From Fibrobacterota bacterium (GTDB taxonomy: Bacteria; Fibrobacterota; Fibrobacteria; UBA5070): a stretch of DNA of 64,000 bases. Location: assembly GCA_016715065.1 (NCBI GenBank), contig JADKBN010000004.1:186001-250000 (forward strand), read 5' to 3'. The notes beneath the pieces are model-generated. The model saw only the letters and a program-made list of their open reading frames with translations, was not told where the DNA came from and did not search any database. Shown piece after piece: positions 33,300 to 41,848 of this stretch (its first letter is position 1; the number at the start of each line of letters is the position of its first letter). Both the position numbers and the translations under genes were made by a program.

Positions 33300-33880
33300 G
33301 GTGGATCTCCGGTGTCGATGAAGTCCTCGGATGCGTCTTCCCCGAGGGGGATCAAACGATACGGCAGACAAGATCCGTCAATCGTGCACGAATCGTGTTG
33401 AACGAGGATCTGGAGGTCCGGTAGGCCACCGGCAGGGGTACAAAGCGCGGGACAATGCATAAACGGCCTCGGTCCAGGGCCAATGTGCGGATAGACGCAG
33501 GCAGGTGACGATGCTGTCTGGGTCAGGCAATCCATCGAGGTGGCCATCGCTGCGGGCGAGGGATACGAGTGTGGAGCCCAGGAGAGGATCCGGCCCTGAA
33601 GACGGGCCAGTACTCCGCACGAGAGTCCGGCCCAATCGCGGATCCGAGACGCTGGGATGCCGCGCTCGAACAAGCGGGTCACGCACTTCAGTAAAGCCAG
33701 CGGAGCCCGACACACGGGAAGGAGGCCCTGGGGTAAAACGCCGAAGGTAAGGCTGCATTCGAGGCATCGAGTCCGTGGAATGCGGATCTCGTCGTCGACC
33801 CAGTGCGTGCCCTTGCGGGTGTAGCTCCCGTAAGGTCTAAGGTTCGTGCCGTTGCAGCCGAGGGCACCGTTGTGGAGGTA
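33296..33880 (-). CDS. DUF6431-like zinc-finger transposon protein (frameshift at 5' end)
   Basis: The clear part reads YTRKGTHWVDDEIRIPRTRC, then a second CxxC in RCLECSLTFGVLPQGLLPV, and a helical region CVTRLFERGIPASRIRDWAG. The first CxxC (CPRLQ..) lies just upstream in a shifted frame. The layout of two zinc knuckles and 'LLP...P' fits DUF6431 proteins found beside DDE transposases. Its stop overlaps the transposase start. Confidence 0.5.
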   Translation of the reverse strand, partial: YLHNGALGCNGTNLRPYGSYTRKGTHWVDDEIRIPRTRCLECSLTFGVLPQGLLPVCRAPLALLKCVTRLFERGIPASRIRDWAGLSCGVLARLQGRILSWAPHSYPSPAAMATSMDCLTQTASSPACVYPHIGPGPRPFMHCPALCTPAGGLPDLQILVQHDSCTIDGSCLPYRLIPLGEDASEDFIDTGDPP

Positions 33881-34149
33881 AGGAGGGATGAAAGCGGATC
33901 CGGTGACGGGTATCCACGGGAGCCGACGGAAGTGCTAAGTTGATGGGTGCCTCTCCGGGTTTGTGGTTGTGTTGGTCGAGGGCACAAAAGTGCTTCAACC
34001 GTCACACTCCCGAAGGGGTACCTGATCCGCGTCCCGCGATACGTGGTCCGACTACGTCAACACTGGGTCAACGAACGCGGGACAAACAGTGATCAACCCG
34101 GGGAATCAAACGTGGGACGGGACAGTATGGCGATCATCTTCGGGAAGAA

Positions 34150-34542
34150 ATGGGGCCTGGAATGCAATCGCATCCAGAAGAGGTTAAGATAATGATTTCC
34201 GAGTTAAATTCTCTTGGGGTTGAGGTGAAATTCTCATCGGATAGATTAGATTTGATGTATGATCCAGGTCTGCGGCAAGGTGAGCCAGGAACAATCAAAA
34301 TGGATGCTGATGCGTCATTTGGGGCAATACGCCATGAATGGCGCCATGCGATGGATGACGCAGCATCTGGTTTTCAGGGCTTTCGTTTGATGATGGACTC
34401 GGAAGTGTTTTGGAGGCTTGAATTTAGAGGTTATATGGAAGAGATTCGCATTGCTAGGACACGAAGGTCGTTTGGAGTTGCGAAGAAAATCATTGAAGAG
34501 ATGAGAATGAGGAAAGCAGAGATTTTAAGAGGTGAAGCATGA
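34150..34542 (+). CDS. Orphan zincin-like metallopeptidase toxin domain
   Basis: The 130-residue product has zinc-protease motif H62-E-W-R-H66 in FGAIRHEWRHAMDDAASGF, preceded by MYDPGLRQGEPGTIKMDADA and followed by a helical YMEEIRIARTRRS segment. This is the layout of zincin-like toxin domains at the C-termini of polymorphic toxins (HExxH, then an acidic/E-A region). It is AT-rich, unlike its neighbours, and lacks any delivery domain. The frame upstream to about 34010 (DTWSDYVNTGSTNAGQTVIN) may be a remnant of its carrier. The next gene overlaps by ATGA. Confidence 0.6.
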   Translation: MGPGMQSHPEEVKIMISELNSLGVEVKFSSDRLDLMYDPGLRQGEPGTIKMDADASFGAIRHEWRHAMDDAASGFQGFRLMMDSEVFWRLEFRGYMEEIRIARTRRSFGVAKKIIEEMRMRKAEILRGEA

Positions 34543-34902
34543 ATAAGGTTGATGAAAATTTGATTAGGCTTCGCGCTTCTCAGGCCACTTCTCAAGAATT
34601 GGTCGAATGTATGGTGCACCCATCAATTTTAGTGCGATCAAAAAGCGATTGTTGCAGGCGCACAGCTACAAACATCTGATTCTGAACAAATTGTTGCTGC
34701 GATTCGGGGGCTGCAAATCATGCGCAGTATGCATCGGTCAAATTGATGGGGTCGGTACCAGCGGCATTTGGCGATAGCCGCACTTGCATGGTTAAAGGAT
34801 GGAGTTGGGATGGACGCTTTTTCATCTGAAGTGGATCGGCTTGCGCAACGCGACAGAGAAATCGTCGAGGGACTGGTCGCAAACGGGCCCATTGAGATTT
34901 AA
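34539..34902 (+). CDS. HEAT-like immunity protein candidate (frameshifted)
   Basis: It starts at ATG 34539 overlapping the toxin stop. Frames join as LRASQATSQELVECMVHPSI, KAIVAGAQLQTSDSEQIVAA, NHAQYASVKLMGSVP and RHLAIAALAWLKDGVGMDAF, ending NGPIEI at TAA 34902. Short paired helices with a small-residue pattern resemble HEAT repeats, common in immunity proteins. Pairing with the metallopeptidase, the overlap and the shared AT-richness support a toxin-immunity unit. The stop codon lies inside the 8-bp target duplication of the adjacent IS. Confidence 0.5.
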
Positions 34903-34903
34903 C
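34896..34903. repeat. Target-site duplication GATTTAAC, left copy
   Basis: GATTTAAC here and at 36253-36260 directly flank the IS. Eight bases is the duplication length known for ISL3-family elements. Confidence 0.9.
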
Positions 34904-36252
34904 GGGTCTCCAGCGAAATGAGTGGAGCAAGCCGTTTTTTGGGAAGTTTTTGAAGGCAGTTTTCTTGCGTGGACAGCACTCAACTTTACCAACGGATCCT
35001 TGGACTCTCTGCCCCTTGGCAGGTGTCGGAAGTCAACATAAACGAGATCAACGGCGAAGTAGTTATTCGCGTGACTCACACGGGTGAGGGGCTCGTTTGT
35101 CCGAGTTCGCAAAATTGCTGGGACTCTTCACGACCACTCTGTCATGCGTCGCTGGCGGCATTTGGACACATGCCAGATGGCCACAGTGATTGAGTGCTCG
35201 ATTCCGCGAGTTCACTGTGACAAGCACGGCGTTCTCCAGCTTCCGGTCCCGTGGGCAGGTCCGAAATCGCGCTTCACGTTGCTGTTTGAATCTCGCTGTA
35301 TCGATGCCATGCAGATCTGTCCACGTAGCGGCGCTGCCGAACTGCTTGGGACCAGCGTTGACCGTCTTGGGAGGATCGCCCATCATGCGGTAGAACGTGG
35401 CCTTGAGCGCAAGGCAAAGCCAGGGCGGAAGGGAGAGCTTGCGTTCCCGACTGGCCTGTCCATCGACGAGAAGAGTTGGAGAGGTAGACGATACGCCACG
35501 ATCATTGGCGACCCTGCTGCCGGAGTGGTCGAAGACATGCTGCCCGGCAACTGCAAACGCCCACTGGAGCTGTGGTTCAAGCAATTGCCTCCATCTGTGC
35601 GTCAATCGATCCAGTACGTGACCATGGACTTTCATCGGCCCTTTTCCAGTGCCGTGGCGGCCACGATTCCCGATGCGGAGAACAAGATCGTTCACGACAA
35701 ATTCCACCTGGTCAAGGCCGCCAATGAAGCCATGGAACAGACTCGGCGTTTGAGATTGCCAAGTGTCGAGAGAAGAAGGAGGGCGAGTTCGTGAAACTCC
35801 TGAAATCGGCTCGGTACGCCATGCTGCGCAGCGGATCCGACTTGAAGGAGAAGCCCAGAAACGGGTCGATGAAATCGACGAGTGGTTCCACGACTCCGGA
35901 GATGCTATATGATGAAGGAGTCGATTCGACAGATCCTGTCGAGCACTTCTGCCGATATCGTAGCTGCACTCTTGCTGGAATGGGTCGACTGGGTGAAAGC
36001 CTCACACCTGGAGCCCATGAAGAAGGTGGCCAAGCTGGTCGTGAGTCGCTGGAAAGGAATCTTGAACATTTTCAGGCTCAAGCAATCCAATGCCAGCGCG
36101 GAGAGTCTCAATGCCCGCATCCAAGCTGTGCGGGTGAAATCTCGAGGGCATCGCAGCTACGAGGCCTTCAAACGAGACGTCCTGTTCCATCTGGGAGGCT
36201 TGGATCTCTACCCAGTTTTCCCAGGCTAATCCACTGAAATCGCGGGAGACCC
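34904..36252 (+). mobile_element. ISL3-family insertion sequence
   Basis: The element is 1349 bp. The left end GGGTCTCCAGCGAAATGAG matches the reverse complement of the right end (GGGTCTCCCGCGATTTCAG), forming imperfect inverted repeats of about 29 bp. GATTTAAC is duplicated on both sides. It inserted exactly at the stop codon of the immunity gene, leaving that gene complete. The single transposase gene is interrupted by frameshifts. Confidence 0.9.
34969..36229 (+). pseudogene. ISL3-family transposase (frameshifted)
   Basis: Joined frames give a full ISL3 transposase of about 410 residues. The N-terminus is MDSTQLYQRILGLSAPWQVS. A zinc-finger region near 35100 includes LVCPSC.. then DHSVMRRWRHLDTCQM. 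The catalytic core has SIDEKSWRGRRYATIIGDP, VTMDFHRPFSSAVAATIPD and IVHDKFHLVKAANEAM. The C-terminal domain, SRWKGILNIFRLKQSNASAE then LNARIQAVRVKSRGHRSYEA, is in a third frame. Shifts lie near 35105, 35740 and 35890. Confidence 0.8.
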
Positions 36253-36260
36253 GATTTAAC
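36253..36260. repeat. Target-site duplication GATTTAAC, right copy
   Basis: This is the right flank of the ISL3-family element, identical to 34896-34903. Confidence 0.9.
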
Positions 36261-36490
36261 AGAAGGTCCCCTCGGATCCCAACGCCCCCATTCCTCTCCC
36301 TGGCCAGGGCCCCCGACTCCGTGCGCATCGCACGGCGTCGGGGTCTCAGGTCGGCGCGTCCTGCAAAAGGTTGCGCACCAACGCGCGATGGCACGGAGCC
36401 CGCAGAAGGCCCATCAGGGGTTGTAAGGGGTGGAACCCCTTACTGGCGGGAGTGCAGAGGGCGCGCCATTGCGCCCTTTGCAAAAGGAAG
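36261..36490. other. Gene-free stretch with two hairpins
   Basis: The stretch holds two stem-loops. The first (about 36305-36341) pairs CCCCCGAC..CCGTGCG with CGCACGG..GTCGGGG. The second (36424-36444) pairs GTAAGGGGT with ACCCCTTAC. I see no open frame with gene-like content. It separates the IS from the operon B promoter. Confidence 0.5.
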
Positions 36491-36533
36491 TGTGATCTAG
36501 ATCACAGATTTTTTCCGCGCGATTGGGCATCTT
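36491..36533 (+). promoter_or_regulatory. CRP-type class II promoter of operon B
   Basis: TGTGATCTAGATCACA (36491-36506) is a perfect CRP palindrome. CATCTT at 36528-36533 is at the class II -10 distance, giving a predicted start near 36540. The block downstream (CAGATTTTTTCC, GCGATTGGGCATCTTC) matches promoter A. Unlike A and the 45.7-kb locus, no second site lies 28 bp upstream. Confidence 0.65.
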
Positions 36534-36551
36534 CTCTTCAGACAACAACTA

Positions 36552-36575
36552 GGGGACGCAAAATTTTGCGTCCCC
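36552..36575. repeat. Perfect 24-bp palindrome in operon B leader
   Basis: GGGGACGCAAAA is followed by its exact reverse complement. It lies just after the predicted transcription start, so the mRNA leader would begin with a stable hairpin. A degenerate copy lies at 28140 in the leader of operon A. Confidence 0.8.
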
Positions 36576-36657
36576 ACGACACGAGGGACCCCACGGAGCC
36601 CTCAAGTACCCTTCGCGACCTGCCTGCCGACAGGTCGCCTGGAAAGGCCATTGCCCA

Positions 36658-36902
36658 TGAATCGACCGGATCCTTTTGCCGACCATCGCGCGGGCCTCCA
36701 TCTTCAGCCGCGCGAGCCCATGCTGCTGGACCTTTCCACAGCCAAGCCCTCGGGAGAGATCAATTGGGAGGCCATCATCGCCAAGACCAAGGGGGGAGCG
36801 TCGGATCCTTCGAAGAAGGTCTACGACACCTCCAAGTACCTGCAGACCCTGCGCGAAGAAGACCCCTGGCCGGAGGAAGCCAACGCGACCCCGTGCCCAT
36901 GA
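36658..36902 (+). CDS. Small first protein of operon B
   Basis: The gene encodes 81 residues, MNRPDPFADHRAGLHLQPRE at the N-terminus and KKVYDTSKYLQTLREEDPWP near the C-terminus. No signal peptide or known domain is visible; it is polar and proline-rich. It overlaps the OmpA-like gene by ATGA. Position (first gene after a CRP promoter and long leader) equals the first gene of operon A, suggesting a shared structural or adaptor role. Confidence 0.6.
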
Positions 36903-38357
36903 CCCTGACCAATTGCCAATTTCTGGACGCATCGCCGGTGGATCTGGCGCGGCGCGTGCGGGTAACCTGCGAGGTGACCTCGCAGGGAGAGTTGCCGGAA
37001 GACGACCGCTGGGTGGAGTTTCGGATCTGGGTGGTGCGTCGTCAACGCGATCTGGACCAGGAAGAACCCTTCCAAACCCGCGTGACCGGCAAGCTGGGCG
37101 CGGGCACCACGCATCGATCCCAGGTGGAATTCGACCTGTCCACGGTGATCGAGCCCGAACCGTGCCGCCGGGCGAGCAGATCTACCTGATCGCCGAGGCG
37201 TTTCGCAAGATCGGAATTTGTCCGCCAAGTCCAAACCCATCGCGACCCTGGCGGGTCCCACGGTGGTGCGGCGTGTGCGGATCTCGGGGATGTTTTTGAT
37301 GAGGGCAAGGCGTTCTTCCATCCCGCCGTGGTGCCGGCCCTCAAGAACATCGTGGCTCGCCATCGCAAGGACCCGCGTCAACCCATCGTGATCGTGGCCC
37401 ACGCCAAGAGTTCGGAGGATTCCGCCATCGCCTGGGCGCGCGCCCAACTGCTGCGCGCCCAACTCACCAACCAATGGCCCCTGCTTCTGGCCGAATTCGA
37501 ACCGTCGGTTTCGGACAAGCGTCGATTGGGTTTACGGGAAGCGCAGTTGATCTTGCAGGATCTGGGCGCGTACAAGGGCCAAGCGGCGGGCATGATGGAT
37601 GACGAGACCCGTGCGGCCTTGAAGGCCTATCAAAAAGGCGCAGCCTTGCCGGAATCTGGCGTCCTTGATACGGCGACCCGCAAATCCCTGCTGCATGGGT
37701 ACTTTGGGCGCGAAGGCACCACCGCCACCAAGGACGCCCGCATCGAAGCCTGTGTGTGCACCGGCAAGACGGATTTCGTCAAGTTGCCCTGCGGCGAGGC
37801 GGTGGAAGACGATCGCGTGGAGGTCCTGTTTTTCGAGCCGCGCCTGGAAGGGGAAGTGCCGCAATCGGCCGATGGTCGCTGGGACAAATGGATGAAGCAG
37901 GTGCGCGAAACCGAAGACGTGGAGCGCTACGGACTGCATCTGCGGATCACCGACCACAACGGTGTGGTGTGTCCCGGCGCGTGCGTCAAGGTGATCGGGC
38001 CGTCCACGCAGGAGACCAAGGCGGACGAACACGGCTGGGTGAGCGTCGTGCCCCTGGAGCGCGGCCATTACGAGGTGGAGCTTTGGGAAGAGGGCGAGCG
38101 GATCGGGGAATCGGAGCTTGATATCCCCGCGGGGGCGCGAAGCGGTGGGCAACGGGCTCCACCCGATCCCCATCTTCGTGGACCACTTCCACGAGGGCCA
38201 CCATCTGCCCTGTTTTTCCGACGACACCTTCCTTCAGGCGGTGGCCAACCTGGCCGATCACAAGAAGAAGTGCGGAAAGCTCGAGTGGGAAGCCAATCCC
38301 GATTGCCACCTGGACCATTCCCTCCAAGACAAACAGCGCAAGCTGGTGGAATGCTGA
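36899..38357 (+). CDS. OmpA-like / peptidoglycan-binding carrier protein (frameshifted)
   Basis: About 485 residues are spread over three frames. The N-terminal beta domain is VDLARRVRVTCEVTSQGELP. An OmpA-like module follows (SGMFFDEGKAFFHPAVVPAL to VIVAHAKSSEDSAIAWARAQ), then a PG_binding_1 repeat (AQLILQDLGAYKGQAAGMMD; ALKAYQKGAALPESGVLD). A small beta module (YGLHLRITDHNGVVCPGACV; ADEHGWVSVVPLERGHYEVE) and a His/Cys-rich tail (VDHFHEGHHLPCFSDD) end it. Shifts lie near 37160, 37230 and 38130. There is no obvious signal peptide, so it is probably secreted by a dedicated machine. It overlaps the next gene by seven bases. Known for the domains: OmpA-like and PGB modules bind cell-wall glycan; the carrier role is inferred. 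Confidence 0.6.
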
Positions 38358-38677
38358 TCGACGCAGACTCTGACGCATGGCTCGGCTTCGTGAAGGATGT
38401 CCGCGATCGCGACGTGCAAAGCTTCATGGCGTTTTTCGCCAAGCAAGGATGGCCCACCGATCCCGGTGCGATCGATGGTGTGGCCGGTCGCAAAACGCGC
38501 CGCGCCGTTGCCCAGTTCCAGGCTTGCTGCAACGAAGTGTGGGGCCTCTGCCTGGTGGTGGACGGCCAATGCGGCCCCAAGACCTGGAAGGCGGTTTTCC
38601 ACGCGCTGCAGGAAATGATCAAGACGTCGGAAATTGCCAATATCGAGTTAGAAAACCTTGAAGGAGACAAATCATGA
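38351..38677 (+). CDS. Single-domain peptidoglycan-binding protein
   Basis: The 108-residue protein is built around a PG_binding_1 fold: FFAKQGWPTDPGAIDGVAGR, TRRAVAQFQACCNEVWGLCL and VDGQCGPKTWKAVFHALQEM, i.e. two adjacent 'D-G-x-x-G-x-x-T' half-repeats. No export signal is visible. ATG 38351 overlaps the carrier stop, and its own stop overlaps the metallopeptidase start (ATGA), so carrier, wall-binding module and enzyme are made in step. Confidence 0.7.
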   Translation: MLIDADSDAWLGFVKDVRDRDVQSFMAFFAKQGWPTDPGAIDGVAGRKTRRAVAQFQACCNEVWGLCLVVDGQCGPKTWKAVFHALQEMIKTSEIANIELENLEGDKS

Positions 38678-39669
38678 CAGCCCCGATCATCGTGGGAGGA
38701 GGCGCCATCGCCTTGGGCGCAGTCGTTTTCATCAACCGCAAGCGCATCTGGAATTTCCTGACCGCCAAGGGCCTGACCAACTATGAAAAGCAGCAGGCGG
38801 TCCTGGCCAAGCGTCCGATCTTCCCGACGCTGGAGTCCATCCAGAAGGGCTACCCCAAGCAGGAGTCGATTGATCACAAGGAAGTGGATATGGATGGAGG
38901 CCTTGTCGCCCACTTGGTTCTTGATTGTTCGGAGAAGGTCTCTGATATCGACGAAGGAGCGTGGGGTGCTGTCCTTAGCAATGAAAACGCAGAGTGCCCT
39001 CCCGAGTTCAGCGCCAAAGCGGAGGAATTTCAAGTTCGGGTGGAAAACGCTTACCGAACCTTCGGGAGGATATCCTCCTGCGTATTTAAGTTGAGGCTGA
39101 ACGTTTATTGCATTCCTTACTCAGATAAGCGGTGGCTCACCTGGGGTGATTGGATGGATGCACGAGTCGGTCGAGGCAAACTCTCTCTACCGGAGCGTGT
39201 GTACTGGAGTTACATGCATGAAATGGACCATTTTCAGGTTTATCACGAGTTTTGGCGCTTCATTGTTGGGCGCATTTTCGTGCTGACCAATTCCATTTAT
39301 CCTTCGGTTGCGCACGCCCAAGCGGAGATCGAGAACTTCAAGAAGAATGTGGCTTTCAATTTTTTCAAAGCGAGGCGGATGAGTTCGGTTTTCGATCAGG
39401 TGACCAGGGGGATTCCTCAAGCAGGTGGGCGGTTCGGGGGATTCGAATTCACGAAGAGCGAAACCTTTTTTTGGCAAAAACAGGGGGAGTGGGCTTCGGA
39501 GGCCCTTACGAAAAATGACACTGATTATCAGACCCGGATGCAGAAAATTTCCGCTATCGATGCGATCAAATATTGGCTACCAAAACAAATGGTCAAGCCT
39601 GGTGGTCTTGAAGAGCTGAAGGCCATGGTCGAGTCGAGGAAAACCGAGAGACCTGGGGTGTGGAAATGA
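38674..39669 (+). CDS. Zinc metallopeptidase, candidate secreted effector
   Basis: The 331-residue protein begins with one hydrophobic helix (APIIVGGGAIALGAVVFI) and has the zincin motif H182-E-M-D-H186 in YWSYMHEMDHFQVYHEFWRF. It is preceded by two-stranded segments (KLRLNVYCIPYSDKRWLTW) as in DUF922-type proteases. The second half (SSVFDQVTRGIPQAGGRFGG; GEWASEALTKND) is helical. GC content drops clearly from about 39040 to 39560, suggesting acquisition. It overlaps a lipoprotein gene by ATGA, the usual effector-immunity arrangement. Target unknown; wall peptides are plausible given the PG-binding partners. The 3' end is duplicated downstream. Confidence 0.65.
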   Translation: MTAPIIVGGGAIALGAVVFINRKRIWNFLTAKGLTNYEKQQAVLAKRPIFPTLESIQKGYPKQESIDHKEVDMDGGLVAHLVLDCSEKVSDIDEGAWGAVLSNENAECPPEFSAKAEEFQVRVENAYRTFGRISSCVFKLRLNVYCIPYSDKRWLTWGDWMDARVGRGKLSLPERVYWSYMHEMDHFQVYHEFWRFIVGRIFVLTNSIYPSVAHAQAEIENFKKNVAFNFFKARRMSSVFDQVTRGIPQAGGRFGGFEFTKSETFFWQKQGEWASEALTKNDTDYQTRMQKISAIDAIKYWLPKQMVKPGGLEELKAMVESRKTERPGVWK

Positions 39670-40640
39670 ACAAATCCCGACGAGCGGGAATGGCCAGAGT
39701 TACGTTGCTCGGCTGTGTCCTTGTGACTTCCTGCGACAAACCGAAAGATCCTCCGCCTCGCTGCATGGAGTACCAGACATTCTCCATTGAGCGAGCCCAA
39801 AGCAAGGCAGCGACATCAACGGATGTTCTCAACCAAGGCATTGAACTCGATACCTTTTCCTGGACAGTACATCACGTGAGAATGGTGTTGGGTGTGGAAG
39901 GTGTATTGGAGCAGGATTTCGATCCGGTGCACTTGTGTTCGAATGTCGACAAGCGGATACGGAGTGTGCCTGGAAACTACTCCAAGGAATTCGCTCGGCA
40001 CGACATGATTTGTGCCGAGGGCTTGTTGGAAGCGGGCAATACGATCGAGCGTTGCATCATCTGGTACGCACCGACTCCGTTACAGAGAACGATCCAACGT
40101 TCGGGAGCGACTCGTTTGATAGAGAATGGGCACGACCCAGCCGCGATGCTCTCCACTCCATTCTTGCCTACAGTTTGGGAAACTGCCAAGAAACGGTGGA
40201 AAAGCTGCTTACCTCCCAGTTCTGCCCACTTCCCATCCTCCAGCTTTGCCTACGTGAGGTCCATTCCCCATCGGAAATTCTCGAGGAACTGGATCGTTCC
40301 GTGGATCGCGTGGTGGTCGGCTCCTTTCAGCAGGCGCCGGTTCCCATCCAGAAATCGCTTCGGAGTCACGGCGTCACGCAAGGTCCGCGGGTGTTCGCCT
40401 GGACAACCGTGTTTGGGATGCCCCACCTACTGCCGTTTCCCAATCTGAGGGACACCAATCTTTCCCGTGAAGATTACATCGACAAATACAAGACGGATGG
40501 ATTGTACCACCGGATGTACTGCCTCCCGATACCGAAGACTCCCTCGCGCTGATCCGGCATGGCGGCCCGCGATGAGAAAATGAAAGACATTTCTTGGCCG
40601 AGATGTCGCGCGGAAGGATCGAAGCGGAGCCAGATGGCAG
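39367..40640. repeat. Tandem duplication, unit 1 (about 1.27 kb)
   Basis: This unit, starting AAAGCGAGGCGGATGAG, holds the last 99 codons of the metallopeptidase plus the whole lipoprotein gene. Unit 2 (40641-41917) starts with the same words. The flanks are nearly identical between copies, but about 39780-40060 is strongly diverged. Confidence 0.9.
39666..40552 (+). CDS. Lipoprotein, candidate immunity protein, copy 1 (frameshifted)
   Basis: It starts MNKSRRAGMARVTLLGCVLV with a lipobox (LVTSC), so it is anchored in the envelope. The mature part includes VHLCSNVDKRIRSVPGNYSK, ALHHLVRTDSVTENDPTFGS, HSILAYSLGNCQETVEKLL and TVFGMPHLLPFPNLRDTNLS. One frameshift falls near 40036. A second lies in CCC (40527 area), where copy 2 has CCCC. 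Cysteines are numerous. An envelope location suits neutralising a periplasmic peptidase. No known family was recognised. Confidence 0.6.
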
Positions 40641-40652
40641 AAAGCGAGGCGG

Positions 40653-40942
40653 ATGAGTTCGGTTTTCGATCAGGTGACCAGGGGGATTCCTCAAGCAGGT
40701 GGGCGGTTCGGGGGATTCGAATTCACGAAGAGCGAAACCTTTTTTTGGCAAAAACAGGGGGAGTGGGCTTCGGAGGCCCTTACGAAAAACGATACTGAGT
40801 ATCAGACCCGGATGAAGGATATTTCCAGGGTTGATGCGATTGCGAATTGGCTACCAAAACAAATGGCCAAGCCGGGTGGTCTTGAAGAGCTGAAGGCCAT
40901 GGTCGAGTCGAGGAAAACCGAGAGACCTGGGGTGTGGAATGA
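40653..40942 (+). pseudogene. Orphan C-terminal fragment of the metallopeptidase
   Basis: About 97 codons are nearly identical to residues 235-331 of the complete effector (SSVFDQVTRGIPQAGGRFGG; FFWQKQGEWASEALTKND). It lacks the catalytic half. A few replacements cluster at DISRVDAIANWLPKQMAK. It may be a recombination reservoir like the orphan tips of polymorphic toxin loci, or simple debris of the duplication. Confidence 0.75.
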
Positions 40943-41848
40943 ACAAATCCCGACGAGCGGGAATGGCCAGAGTTACGTTGCTCGGCTGTGTCCTTGTGGC
41001 TTCCTGCGACAAATCGAAAGATCCTCCGCCTCGCTGCATGGAGTACCAGACCTTATCCATCGACCGCGCTCTAAGCGAGGCCGCAGCGTCAGCAGCCGTT
41101 CGCAATCAAGTGGCTGCTGCCGACACCGTACCCTGGACAATTGACGACGGGAATGGATTTGGGTGTGGAGGGTGTCCGGAAGCGGGATTTCGATCCAGTG
41201 TACTTGTGCTCGAACGTCGACGAGCGGATTCGGAGTGCGCGAGGATACTACTCCAAGGAGTTCGCTCGGCACGATATGGTTTGTGGCCTGTTGTTATCGA
41301 AGGTGGGGCAACACGATCGAGCGTTGCATCACCTGGAACGCACCGACTCCGTTACAGAGAACGATCCAACGTTCGGGAGCGACTCGTTTGATAGAGAATG
41401 GGCACGACCCAGCCGCGATGCTCTCCACTCCATTCTTGCCTACAGTTTGGGAAACTGCCAAGAAACGGTGGAAAAGCTGCTTACCTCCCAGTTCTGCCCA
41501 CTTCCCATCCTCCAGCTTTGCCTACGTGAGGTCCATTCCCCATCGGAAATTCTCGAGGAACTGGATCGTTCCGTGGATCGCGTGGTGGTCGGCTCCTTTC
41601 AGCAGGCGCCGGTTCCCATCCAGAAATCGCTTCGGAGTCACGGCGTCACGCAAGGTCCGCGGGTGTTCGCCTGGACAACCGTGTTTGGGATGCCCCACCT
41701 ACTGCCTTTTCCCAATCTGAGGGACACCAATCTTTCCCGTGAGGATTACATCGACAAATACAAGACGGATGGATTGTACCACCGGATGTACTGCCTCCCC
41801 GATACCGAGGACTCCCTCGCGCTGATCCGGCATGGCGGCCCGCGATGA
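40939..41848 (+). CDS. Lipoprotein, candidate immunity protein, copy 2 (frameshifted)
   Basis: It has the same signal peptide and lipobox (VLVASC) as copy 1 and a near-identical C-terminal half (from ERTDSVTENDPTFGSDSFDR to TEDSLALIRHGGPR). Residues about 38-125 differ strongly: LSIDRALSEAAASAAVRNQV against FSIERAQSKAATSTDVLNQG, then VRKRDFDPVYLCSNVDERIR. A single frameshift near 41145 joins the frames. The variable block between constant ends suggests changed specificity. Confidence 0.6.

Larger units (their letters stand above)
31126..33880 (-). mobile_element. Three-gene DDE transposon: DUF6431, DDE transposase, AAA ATPase
   Basis: Three overlapping minus-strand genes form the unit: a zinc-finger DUF6431-like helper, a DD35E transposase and an ExeA/TniB-like AAA ATPase. 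I could not find terminal inverted repeats or a target duplication, so the element's real ends are not defined. The coordinates cover only the genes. It separates operon A from an orphan toxin-immunity pair. Confidence 0.6.
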
